Assembly: GCA_965219495.1 (NCBI GenBank)
Contig: OZ244777.1
Location: forward strand, 1,674,001 to 1,738,000
Length of the DNA: 64,000 nt
Reading direction: 5' to 3'
From: CAZPXZ01 sp965219495
GTDB taxonomy: Bacteria > Pseudomonadota > Alphaproteobacteria > Rhodobacterales > CAZPXZ01
Shown here: piece after piece, positions 37,432 to 45,133 of the stretch
How the letters are laid out: the number at the start of each line of letters is the position of its first letter
Position numbering within the stretch: the stretch's first letter is position 1
Notes under the pieces: generated by a model
Told to the model about the DNA's origin: nothing
The model's input: the letters and a program-made list of their open reading frames with translations, nothing else
Database searches by the model: none
Translations under genes and position numbers: made by a program

Positions 37432-38550
37432 ATGACAACTGAAACCAGAATATCCGCGTGCGATTTGCGCAGCTTCTTGCAGGCGCTGTTCGAGGCTGTC
37501 GGCATGAATGGTTCGAATGCCAGTATTTGTGCCTGTGCCTTGGTCACGACCAACCTGTGGGGAATTGATTCTCATGGCGTCCTGCGAGTCCCGATCTACG
37601 TAAGACGACTTCAGGAAAGGGCCGTGAATGCAAATCCGAAACCGCGTGTAATTGCAGACGGCGGCGCGTTTCGCGTGCTGAACGGCGACAATGGAATGGG
37701 CTTTCTGGTGGGAAGAGAAGCGACAGTACAAGCGACAGCCTTGGCCGAGCGGCAAGGTATCGGAGCGGTTGCGGTAAGAGGCAGCAATCATTTTGGCGCT
37801 GCCTCGCTTTACGCGGAGCTGGCGGCAAGTCGCGGGTTCATTGGAATCGTGATGAGCAATGTAAGGCCCAATCTTGTTTTTCCGGGAGGAAAAGCACCAA
37901 TTACCGGAAACAATCCCATTGCTGTTGGCGCACCCACCAAGCAAGGCTTCCCGTTCCTTCTTGACATTTCGATGTCGACGGTGGCGGGAGGGAAATTGCT
38001 GTTGGCAGCGCAACGCGGTGAGTCCATTCCCTTTGACTGGGCGACCGACAAGGATGGCCGCTTTACAGACGATCCCCAGAAAGGGTTTGAAGGGTTTCTC
38101 TTGCCTTTTGCTGGGCACAAGGGATTTGGCCTGTCACTCGCGGTCGATTTGCTCTGCGGAGTGATCACGGGCGGGGCATTCCAGTACGCGATCAAGAGCA
38201 TGTACGCCCATCCCGATTCAGCTAGTGAAACGGGACACGTCATGATTGCGATTGATCCGACCATTGTACTGGAACGTTCCGAGTATAACGAACGGATGGC
38301 GGCATTCTATTCCACGGTGAAATCCGCACCGATGTGGAAGAAGGAAAGTGAAATGCTCTTGCCGGGGGAAATTGAACACAGATCCAGATGCGATCGTGAA
38401 ACTAATGGCATTCCTCTGCCCGCAAGACTCTTGGAGGAGTTGCTGGAGTTGGGCGATGAGCTCAATGTTGAGGCTCGCATTTCCGAGGCGAGGACTCGCC
38501 GCCATAGAAATGCAGGTAGTGCGGGTCCGCACTGCAAGAAGGAATCGTAG
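37432..38550 (+). CDS. Ldh-family (malate/L-lactate/ureidoglycolate type) NAD(P)-dependent dehydrogenase
   Basis: A 372-residue Ldh_2-family oxidoreductase. NLWGIDSHGVLRVPIYVRRL, VAVRGSNHFGAASLYAELAA (catalytic His), FPGGKAPITGNNPIAVG and GFEGFLLPFAGHKGFGLSLA are diagnostic. These enzymes oxidise 2-hydroxyacids with NAD(P). I chose ATG 37432 because MTTETRIS fits the family; ATG 37408 is also possible. The C-terminal 40 residues are Arg- and Glu-rich and longer than usual. Located after the sugar importer, it may act on the imported compound. Confidence 0.88.
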   Translation: MTTETRISACDLRSFLQALFEAVGMNGSNASICACALVTTNLWGIDSHGVLRVPIYVRRLQERAVNANPKPRVIADGGAFRVLNGDNGMGFLVGREATVQATALAERQGIGAVAVRGSNHFGAASLYAELAASRGFIGIVMSNVRPNLVFPGGKAPITGNNPIAVGAPTKQGFPFLLDISMSTVAGGKLLLAAQRGESIPFDWATDKDGRFTDDPQKGFEGFLLPFAGHKGFGLSLAVDLLCGVITGGAFQYAIKSMYAHPDSASETGHVMIAIDPTIVLERSEYNERMAAFYSTVKSAPMWKKESEMLLPGEIEHRSRCDRETNGIPLPARLLEELLELGDELNVEARISEARTRRHRNAGSAGPHCKKES

Positions 38551-38926
38551 CCAACAGATTCATCAACAATGTGACTGGCAAATCCCCGAAAGAAATGGGC
38601 TCGCGTGGAACTGCGACAGAGTGACCGCGCTTGCAGCAGGAGACCATTATTGAAGCCGATGGAGCTTGAGTACATATACTGTAAATCCCTCAAAGTAGTG
38701 GACTGTTGTTTCTTGGCGCCCGGTGGGAGTGGGCTTTCGGGTGAACTTGCTGCGGTAGAGATTTGGGAATCTCTGCACCTATCTTCACCAATTATTCGTT
38801 TTGTGGAGAGGTAACTTGCTGTGAAACAAGGCTCCGCGATTTTGTCGCGCCCCCTGTTGGCACTATGTTTCTGGCTCCGGTCGATTTGTTGGGCATTTGC
38901 GCGCAGCGTCGCCAGGCCTCCAAGAG
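38551..38926. other. Intergenic region upstream of mazEF
   Basis: About 375 bp with no recognisable gene. A short perfect hairpin, AGAGATTTGGGAATCTCT, lies near 38757-38774 without a T run. Relatively AT-rich. Confidence 0.45.
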
Positions 38927-38955
38927 TTGTCGTACCCCTGTTCAGGATATATAAT
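38927..38955 (+). promoter_or_regulatory. Promoter of mazEF
   Basis: TTGTCG (38927-38932), a 17 bp spacer, TATAAT (38950-38955), then GAGGAGG (38966-38972) eight bases before the mazE ATG. Boxes and spacing fit a sigma-70 promoter; antitoxin binding nearby would be expected for autoregulation. Confidence 0.7.
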
Positions 38956-38979
38956 GTAGATATGTGAGGAGGTGTTCCC

Positions 38980-39219
38980 ATGGGCGCGAACCTGCAAGTC
39001 GGGAAGTGGGGAAGTAGTCTGGCTGTGCGCATCCCCAAAGCGGTCGCCGAGCAATGCGGGATCTCGGAAGGGTCCGCGATGGAGATGGATGTGCAGTCCG
39101 GCCGGATCGTGATGTGGAAACGGAATTACGATCTCAAGGACATGGTAAGTCGGATCACGGTGGAGAACCTGCATCCGGAAGAGGACATGGGGCCTTCGCG
39201 AGGCAATGAGCGGTGGTAG
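38980..39219 (+). CDS. mazE: MazE-type (AbrB) antitoxin
   Basis: A 79-residue AbrB/MazE swapped-hairpin antitoxin. The DNA-binding part is GANLQVGKWGSSLAVRIPKA, and the C-terminus (VENLHPEEDMG) is the acidic tail that wraps the toxin. It is a strong start with consensus promoter and ribosome site. It overlaps mazF by 7 bp, the usual arrangement for coupled antitoxin-toxin expression. Confidence 0.93.
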   Translation: MGANLQVGKWGSSLAVRIPKAVAEQCGISEGSAMEMDVQSGRIVMWKRNYDLKDMVSRITVENLHPEEDMGPSRGNERW

Positions 39220-39836
39220 CCAGCGACTACGTTCCGGTTAGAGGGGATCTCGTGTGGCTGGAGTTCACGCCTCAAGCAGGCCACGAGCAAGCTGGGCGAC
39301 GCCCCGCTCTGGTTCTGAGTCCGCGGAACTATAACGAAAGAAGCAGCCTGGCGCTGTTTTGCCCGGTCACCTCCAAGGTCAGTGGCTACCCCTTCGAGGT
39401 GCAGCTTCCCCCGTCGGGGCCTATCATGGGTGTCGTGCTCGCAGATCAGCTCAGGAGTCAGGACTGGCGGGCGCGTCACGCGAAATTCGTGGTGCAGGCT
39501 TCGCCGCAGATCGTATCCGAGGTGCAGGAGAAAATTGACGTTCTCATGTTTCCGAAGCGTCCCGAATTAGCTCTATCGATAAAAATGGCGGAGCTTCTCA
39601 GAGCCACAGATCTGTTTGCCAGTATGTTCGAACTGGTCTTCGACAACGATTGGTCAACAACCCAAGCAAATATACCGGATTCCGCTCATCTCATCGACGA
39701 ACAAGGGACTTTCATTCGCCCCCTGGTAGAGGATGAAGGCGACAACTGGGCCAATCGCGGGGCTCTGCTCAGCGCCTATCGCGATCTACTGCAGTGCATG
39801 GAGGAGTGTGGCGTGCAGCGGGAAGGGTTGTGGTAA
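39213..39836 (+). CDS. mazF: MazF/PemK-type toxin with long C-terminal extension
   Basis: A 207-residue protein. Residues 1-112 are a MazF endoribonuclease: VPVRGDLVWLEFTPQAGHEQ, GRRPALVLSPRNYNERS, ALFCPVTSKVSGYPFEV and GVVLADQLRSQDWRARHA. MazF normally ends here. The remaining 95 residues (KMAELLRATDLFASMFELVF, then NDWSTTQANIP, GTFIRPLVEDEGDNWANRGA and LLSAYRDLLQCMEE) form an additional acidic, helical domain that I do not recognise. No frame change is visible at the join. GTG 39213 overlaps mazE. Confidence 0.88.
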   Translation: MVASDYVPVRGDLVWLEFTPQAGHEQAGRRPALVLSPRNYNERSSLALFCPVTSKVSGYPFEVQLPPSGPIMGVVLADQLRSQDWRARHAKFVVQASPQIVSEVQEKIDVLMFPKRPELALSIKMAELLRATDLFASMFELVFDNDWSTTQANIPDSAHLIDEQGTFIRPLVEDEGDNWANRGALLSAYRDLLQCMEECGVQREGLW

Positions 39837-40335
39837 AGGATTTTGACCGCGCGCAGCGGCTTGGCCGGAGGCTGCACTATGGAAATGAACCGAGCAGGGC
39901 AGAAATCAGGCCGGCAGAAGGGCGCAAGGGGTGCCTGCTTGCTCTCGATCTGTTGACCCGTCTCGTCGGGAATGGGCGAGATTTGCAGTATGGCAGAAAG
40001 CCGTGACCATCTGTACACGCCTTCCGGCTTCCCCGGAGCGCGGAGGGGAAGCCGGAAGGAGGCCACCCAGCATTCACAGAAGTGTTGAGAAAGGTACAGA
40101 GAGGCGTTTGCGCTGTAGCCATTTTTTTGTTCGGGGCGCCTTTCGTGAGGTAGCTGGCGGGGTCGGCATCAACCTTTTGCAGCCTTCCGGCGGCGCCGAG
40201 GCGCCAGGGTCGGCTTGAGTTCGGCGGCATTCTGGCGAACAAGGCCGTATTGGCGGTCGCGAGCCCCGCGGGCGGAATCGGGGCGCGGCCCGGTTTCGCT
40301 GCCGGGCGGTTTCGGCGGCGAAGCAGTGGGGAACT
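39837..40335. other. Intergenic region between convergent genes, with a strong hairpin
   Basis: About 500 bp between mazF and the thiolase remnant. The only structure is the hairpin at 40020-40059. Open frames appear to be shadows. Confidence 0.5.
40020..40059. repeat. Perfect 15 bp inverted repeat (hairpin)
   Basis: CCTTCCGGCTTCCCC (40020-40034), a 10-base loop, then GGGGAAGCCGGAAGG (40045-40059). The stem is perfect. There is no T run on either side, so it is not a classic terminator, although it lies between convergent genes and could serve as one on both strands. It may also be a dispersed palindromic repeat. Confidence 0.75.
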
Positions 40336-41556
40336 CTATCCGGTGTCGTGGAGCGGTATGGCGCCAACCAAGGATCGCATTTGTTGCTTGCAGCCAGCGC
40401 GAAGATGGCCGAGCGCCAAGGCCATTTCGCCCGCCCGTCCGGCAATCTCCAGAGCGGCCGTACCGGCAATGCGGGCTCCAGAAGCACCCAGTGGGTGGCC
40501 GAGCGCGATTGCACCGCCATTGACATTCACATGCGAGGCATCGTCGGGAATCCCGAAATCCCGCAGTACCGCCAAGCCTTGGGAAGCGAAGGCCTCGTTC
40601 AACTCGACCACGGCGAAGTCCCTCGGCGAACAACCGAGCCTTGCGCGAAGCTTTCTTGTTGCAGGCGCGGGACCAAACACCATGATTCGAGGCGCAACTC
40701 AGGCCGTCGCTCCGCCCAGCACCCGTGCGATTGGCGTGAGGCCATGTTTCCTCGCCGCGGCTTCCGCCGCGATAATTAAGGCCGCGGCGCCGTCATTGAC
40801 CCCGGAGGCATTGCCTGCGGTTATCGATCCGCCTTCCCCGAAGAGAGCCGGCAACTTGCCCAGACCTTCCAGAGTTGTCGAAGATCTCGGATGCTCGTCC
40901 TTCTCCACGACTACCGGCCCGCCCTTCCGCTGGGGCGCCGCCACCGGCGTAATCTCTTGCGCCAAACGCCCGTTTTCCATGGCAGCAACAGCCCGCTGCT
41001 GACTGCGCAACGCGAAAGCGCCCTGATCTTTGCGGCTGACCGCAAATTCCTCGGCAACATTCTCCGCCGTTTCCGGCATGGAATCGATTCCGAATTTCTG
41101 CTCCATCAACGGGTTCACGAGGCGCCAGCCGATCGTTGTTTCCTGCATTGCGGCGCACCGCGACCAGGCGGATTCGGCCTTCGGAACGACGAACGGAGCG
41201 CGGGACATGTTCTCGACACGGCCCGCGATCACCAATTGCGCTTCTCCCGCACGGGCAGCGGTAACGACGGCATCCATGCCTGAACTGCAAAGACGATTCA
41301 TCGTCGAACCCGCGACCACTTCCGGCAAGCCGGCAAGCAATTGAGACATGCGAGCTACATTGCGGTTGTCTTCTCCAGCCTGATTGACGCAGCAGAAGAT
41401 CACCTCGTCCACGGCTGCCCAATCGATTCCGCCATGACGCTCCATCAGGGCCGCCCGCGGGACAGCGCCCAAGTCGTCCGCACGCACGGAAGCCAGCGCT
41501 CCGCCGAATCGGCCGAATGGCGTCCGGATGTAATCGCAGATGAACGCTTCAGCCAT
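40336..41556 (-). pseudogene. Thiolase (beta-ketoadipyl/acetyl-CoA type) with premature stop
   Basis: A thiolase reading frame on the minus strand. The active-site Cys is in STMNRLCSSGMDAVV, and the His is in NGGAIALGHPLGASGARIAG. After LGGATA an in-frame TGA at 40699-40701 stands where thiolases usually have Gly or Ala, and the frame resumes immediately with VAPRIMVFGPAPAT. The last catalytic block (normally CIGxGQG) is also lost, replaced by an unrelated tail. ATG 41556 overlaps gctB. Known role: cleavage of a 3-oxoacyl-CoA after CoA transfer. It is probably non-functional. Confidence 0.88.
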
Positions 41557-42340
41557 CGGCCCGTTCCCGGATTCCGTGTTCCCTGTGGGCGTCTTCGGTC
41601 CGGGCGTGCAGTTCGCGCAGCACTGCCAATTCTTCAACACTTGGAACCGGAGTCTCGTCGACGTGTTCGGCGTATCGGATTTCCCAGCCGACGGTTTCGG
41701 CCATTTGACCGCGCATCACACCCGCGTGCAGGGAGACCACCGTGAATTCCCTTGTTTTCGGTTCCGGTTGCCAGATCGCCAAATCGGTAAACAAGAATGT
41801 CGGTCCTTTCGTGGTGAAACCCATCTCCTGCCGCGCCGCCCCGCCTCTGCCGTGACCGTACGAGGTCAAGAAATCGAGCTTCTCGACAAATCCCCGTTTC
41901 GACTGACTGACGATGATAAAGACATGGTCACAGGAACTTGCGATTTCGGGTGCGCCCCCGCCTCCGGGCAACCGCACCTTCGGATGACGGTAGTCACCGA
42001 CGACCGTCGTGTTGATATTTGCGAAACGATCAATTTGCGCGGCGCCCAGCACGCCGATGGGAATGCGTCCGCCTTGCAGCCAGTAGCGGAACATCTCGAC
42101 TACTGAAACGGTTGCAAGCGCCGATTCGCAGAGTTCGCCATCCCCCACCGACAATGGCAACACAAGCGGCCGGGCGCCAATCGCGCCTGATTCGTAGATC
42201 AACGTGATATTCGGCGCATGGATCAGCCGCGCCAGATTGCACGCTTCGGACGGCGGCCCGACGCCGGCAAAGCAGACCTCGCCATCGGAGAGCGCACGCG
42301 ACGCGGCAATGGTCATCATTTCAATGGGAGTAAAGTGCAT
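41549..42340 (-). CDS. gctB: CoA-transferase subunit B (glutaconate/3-oxoadipate type)
   Basis: A 263-residue family I CoA-transferase beta subunit. The catalytic Glu is in LIYESGAIGARP; DGELCESALATVSVVEMFRY, GVLGAAQIDRFANINTT and RLPGGGGAPEIAS are typical. It transfers CoA between a dicarboxylic or 3-oxoacid and a donor. ATG 42340 overlaps the stop of subunit A in TGATG, and its 3-prime end overlaps the thiolase by 8 bp. The frame is intact although both neighbours are broken, so the protein may have no partner. Confidence 0.9.
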   Translation of the reverse strand: MHFTPIEMMTIAASRALSDGEVCFAGVGPPSEACNLARLIHAPNITLIYESGAIGARPLVLPLSVGDGELCESALATVSVVEMFRYWLQGGRIPIGVLGAAQIDRFANINTTVVGDYRHPKVRLPGGGGAPEIASSCDHVFIIVSQSKRGFVEKLDFLTSYGHGRGGAARQEMGFTTKGPTFLFTDLAIWQPEPKTREFTVVSLHAGVMRGQMAETVGWEIRYAEHVDETPVPSVEELAVLRELHARTEDAHREHGIRERADG

Positions 42341-43194
42341 CACAATGATGTTTCCAGTCTTGAGACGCGGGAAGCGAACACCTCCGGCGTCTCTCCGAGA
42401 ACATGCAGGTCCATCCAGGACAGGAACTCTTCCCGATTAGCCGAAATCCTGTCCCATTCCATATAGGAGGCGTTGTCGCGCCTGTAGTAGCCGTGCGCAT
42501 AGGACGGGTGGGCTCCGCCGGGCACGGTACAGATCGCGTTCACCGTCCAGTTGGGCGGAACACATGCATTCGCATGGGCATTCAATTCTTCCACGATCTC
42601 TTCAACGGTGACGATGGAGCGCTTGACGGCAAGAACCGCTTCCTTTTGCACCCCCACAACTCCTTCGATCAGCACGTTCCCTCTTCAGTCGGCCTTCTGG
42701 GCGTGAATGATTGCGAGATCTGGGTGCACTGCGTGGACCGCCGTCAATTCCTCGCCGCCAAGGGGACACCGAACGGTTCGAATTTCGGGATTCATCCCGG
42801 AGAGATCTACGCCCCGATTCCCACGCAATGCCGCAAACGGGAGCCCGGGCGCGCCGGCTTCATAGGCATTGGCAAAAGCGGCATGCGAATGCTCGGAAAT
42901 CTCGACCGAACCTGGTCAGGAATTTTCAATCGCGCTGCGCATGCGACGCAGGAGGCCAACCCCGGGGTTGCCCGCATAGGAGAATACTACGCGGCGCGCG
43001 CACCCTATCCCGATCATCTAGTCGTAGACAAGATCCGGCGTCATACGAAACAAGACGAGGTTTCTTCGCTTCTGCCGAATTGCCTCGTGGGCGACGGCAA
43101 AGGGAATTAGATGGGAAAACCCTTCGAACGCCACATGGTCGCCATCGCGAAGGTATTCGGCCAGTGCATCGTCGAGCGTCGTGAATTTTGCCAT
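42340..43194 (-). pseudogene. gctA: CoA-transferase subunit A with three in-frame stops
   Basis: From ATG 43194 the whole subunit A can be read in one frame: TTLDDALAEYLRDGDHVAFE, MIGIGCARRVVFSYAGNPGV, EISEHSHAAFANAYEAGAPG, NPEIRTVRCPLGGEELTAVH and GVVGVQKEAVLAVKRSIVTV. It is broken by TAG at about 43020 (family Gln), TGA at about 42916 (family Trp) and TGA at about 42684 (family Arg). No indel is needed. Each stop is one transition away from the expected codon. Known role: CoA-binding partner of GctB. Confidence 0.9.
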
Positions 43195-43269
43195 GTCTAC
43201 GTGTCCCGGACGCCGCCTAACACGGTCTCGATTTCCCCGAGTCGGGCGCGAATCTAGCAGCTGTTCCAC

Positions 43270-43597
43270 TAAACGCTCCGCGTAGCCAGAATCCTTCCGA
43301 ATACGGCTAATTCGACGCATGCGCTCGAGTAGCACGGCAACGACGCCGATATCCCCGTTGTTCAACGTCTTCCAATATACGAAATGCTTCTCGTACCGGA
43401 CGACATAGCCATCCACCCCGAACTCAGCCGAAACTGGACACGAGGCAACACCGCCAGCCGCGATCCGGTGGAACGCTTCGGACATGCCAGTGACGTAGGC
43501 GCCCGCTTGGACTTTCCCCCACCGGTTCCGGAAGTATCGGCTGATTTCATCGATTTGGAGAGCGGCCGCCTCTTTCTTGGACGCGGACTGATGTCAT
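43270..43597 (-). pseudogene. parE: ParE-type toxin, frameshifted
   Basis: ATG 43597 overlaps the parD stop (ATGA) but its frame ends after about 16 codons. A second frame carries the rest: DEISRYFRNRWGKVQAGAYV, EAFHRIAAGGVASCPV, FGVDGYVVRYEKHFVYWKTL and GDIGVVAVLLERM, a full ParE fold (RelE/ParE gyrase-poisoning toxins). The usual stop near 43280 is also lost, so the frame runs on toward gctA. One indel near the start inactivates it. Confidence 0.82.
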
Positions 43598-43864
43598 GCG
43601 TTGGTTCGCGCTTTGTTCCTCTCGATCACGTCTGAAGCGGAGAGCGGATGGAACGAGGCATCCGACACCTAGAAGGCGCGTGCCAGTTCGGCTTTGAGGC
43701 GCTCGAAGGCCTCGCGCTCCGATCGCTCCTTGTCGCGTCGAATGAGGTCGCGAATGTATTCGCTGACGTTCTCATAAGACCCAGTCTCGCCGACATTGGC
43801 CGACACGAATTCGTTGAGCGCACCGCTGAGGCGTACCGTTATCTACCGTTGTCGCACGTGGCAT
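43594..43864 (-). pseudogene. parD: ParD-type antitoxin, frameshift plus nonsense
   Basis: ATG 43864 has AAGGAGA upstream and begins MPRATTV, then a one-base insertion breaks the frame. The next frame reads TVRLSGALNEFVSANVGETG and YENVSEYIRDLIRRDKERSE, the ParD ribbon-helix-helix, and reaches an in-frame TAG at 43669-43671. Beyond this it continues with the antitoxin tail to the true stop at 43594. The antitoxin and its toxin partner are both broken. Confidence 0.82.
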
Positions 43865-44272
43865 GAGCCGGTCTCCTTGCAGACTCTGTATTCAATATGA
43901 CCCAAGTTGCACACGATCACAAACGCCCGGGATCGACAATTCAACACCTGCCCTCGCCCCAGATCATGGCGACTAGCAACGCGCTGGGATTGTGTCGAGA
44001 TTTCTCAGACCATTTGCCATTGCCAGGCAACTCACCGCGCCATCGATGGTCATAGTCGGTTCGCCCCGCTACCAAGACGACGATCAGATGGCCCTCTCGT
44101 CGAAGCGTTCGTCAATGGTGAAACAAGGAGTTCCATCGGCGCCATCCGGCGTGCCGTCCATTTGGAATGCTCCAGCCGAAAGTTGGAGTGCGACGAATTG
44201 AGCGGACTGTAGAATACAAGACGCCCGAATCAGCTACGGCTATTCGATTCTCTGCAGGCAGGAAATTTCACG
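43865..44272. other. Intergenic region
   Basis: About 400 bp between parD (minus) and a hypothetical gene (plus). No recognisable coding potential. Must contain the promoters for both directions; TGTAGAAT near 44210 is a possible -10 for the plus-strand gene. Confidence 0.4.
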
Positions 44273-44743
44273 GTGGCTGTCATGGCGGAGCGCCCCCAAA
44301 ATACCAGAACTCAAGCGGGCATCGAGTGGCAATACCAGCTACGCGTCACTCTCGCGCGAGAAGTTGCCAAGACCGTGCGCAACGATGGCGATGGTTCGAA
44401 CATCCGGCCACTCTACGAAATCCTTCGAAAGCACAACGCGACGTTGAAGTGCCAATACGACTTGTTCGCAGACTATTGCGCGGAAGCGGAACGAACAGGC
44501 GCCGACAAACTCCCGCTTTACTCTTGGACCAAGGCCACAATCAAAAATCCCGTAAAGAAGGCAAAGTATCTCAAATCCTTCACGATCTACATCGAAGGAA
44601 AAGAAGTCTATGCCAGGGAAAAGGCCGAGGCGCTCGAGGCGGACTTGCGACCCATGGCAGTTGGCCCGATTGTGACGGGGATGTCAAAGCACGACACCAA
44701 TCCTGCAAGTAACCCGCAACCGCCAAAGCGTTTTCGCTCATGA
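44273..44743 (+). CDS. Hypothetical protein
   Basis: A 156-residue, Lys/Glu-rich soluble protein that I do not recognise. The middle (IRPLYEILRKHNATLKCQYD to YCAEAERTGADKLPLYSW) is helical, followed by a basic KNPVKKAKYLKSFTIYIEGK and a disordered Pro/Asn-rich tail. GTG 44273 has AGGA nine bases upstream; ATG 44282 is an alternative. No signal peptide or membrane helix. It stands alone beside a decayed ParDE locus, which may hint at accessory or mobile origin. Confidence 0.6.
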   Translation: MAVMAERPQNTRTQAGIEWQYQLRVTLAREVAKTVRNDGDGSNIRPLYEILRKHNATLKCQYDLFADYCAEAERTGADKLPLYSWTKATIKNPVKKAKYLKSFTIYIEGKEVYAREKAEALEADLRPMAVGPIVTGMSKHDTNPASNPQPPKRFRS

Positions 44744-45133
44744 ATGTTGAAGTGGCGCCCACTTTCCACCAAAGCTGACTCGTCGGATTCAGCGGGCTGC
44801 CGGACCATGCGGGACGTGTCAATACCGGAAATTTTTTGCGGAAGCGCGCTCCATCATTTTGGGCGCCCGGCGCTCGTGCCCTCGAAGCGGTCAAGTCGTG
44901 ATCCTTGGTCACCCGGCCGTAAGAGGCCCCGTTCCGGGCGGAGAACCAAAAATTTCTCCCATGTTGAGTGGAGAGACTTTCCAATCGGAACAAATTTGGA
45001 TAAGTCTCTGTCGCAGCGTGAAAAAGTTCGCAACCCGGTTGAACACCTTCAAAAAGATTGAGGCGCCCTTGCAATCTCTCCTTGGCGACAGGGCCAGGCG
45101 ATCAGCCGAGTTGGCCTCACCCCCCTCACGATG
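44744..45133. other. Intergenic region between convergent genes
   Basis: About 390 bp with no recognisable gene or repeat. Open frames are not protein-like. Confidence 0.45.

Noticed and set aside
42340..43194. Selenocysteine or reassigned stop codons explaining the CoA-transferase A stops
   Set aside because: The stops include both TAG and TGA at positions for Gln, Trp and Arg, no Cys position is involved, and neighbouring intact genes end with TGA. Decay is the simpler reading.
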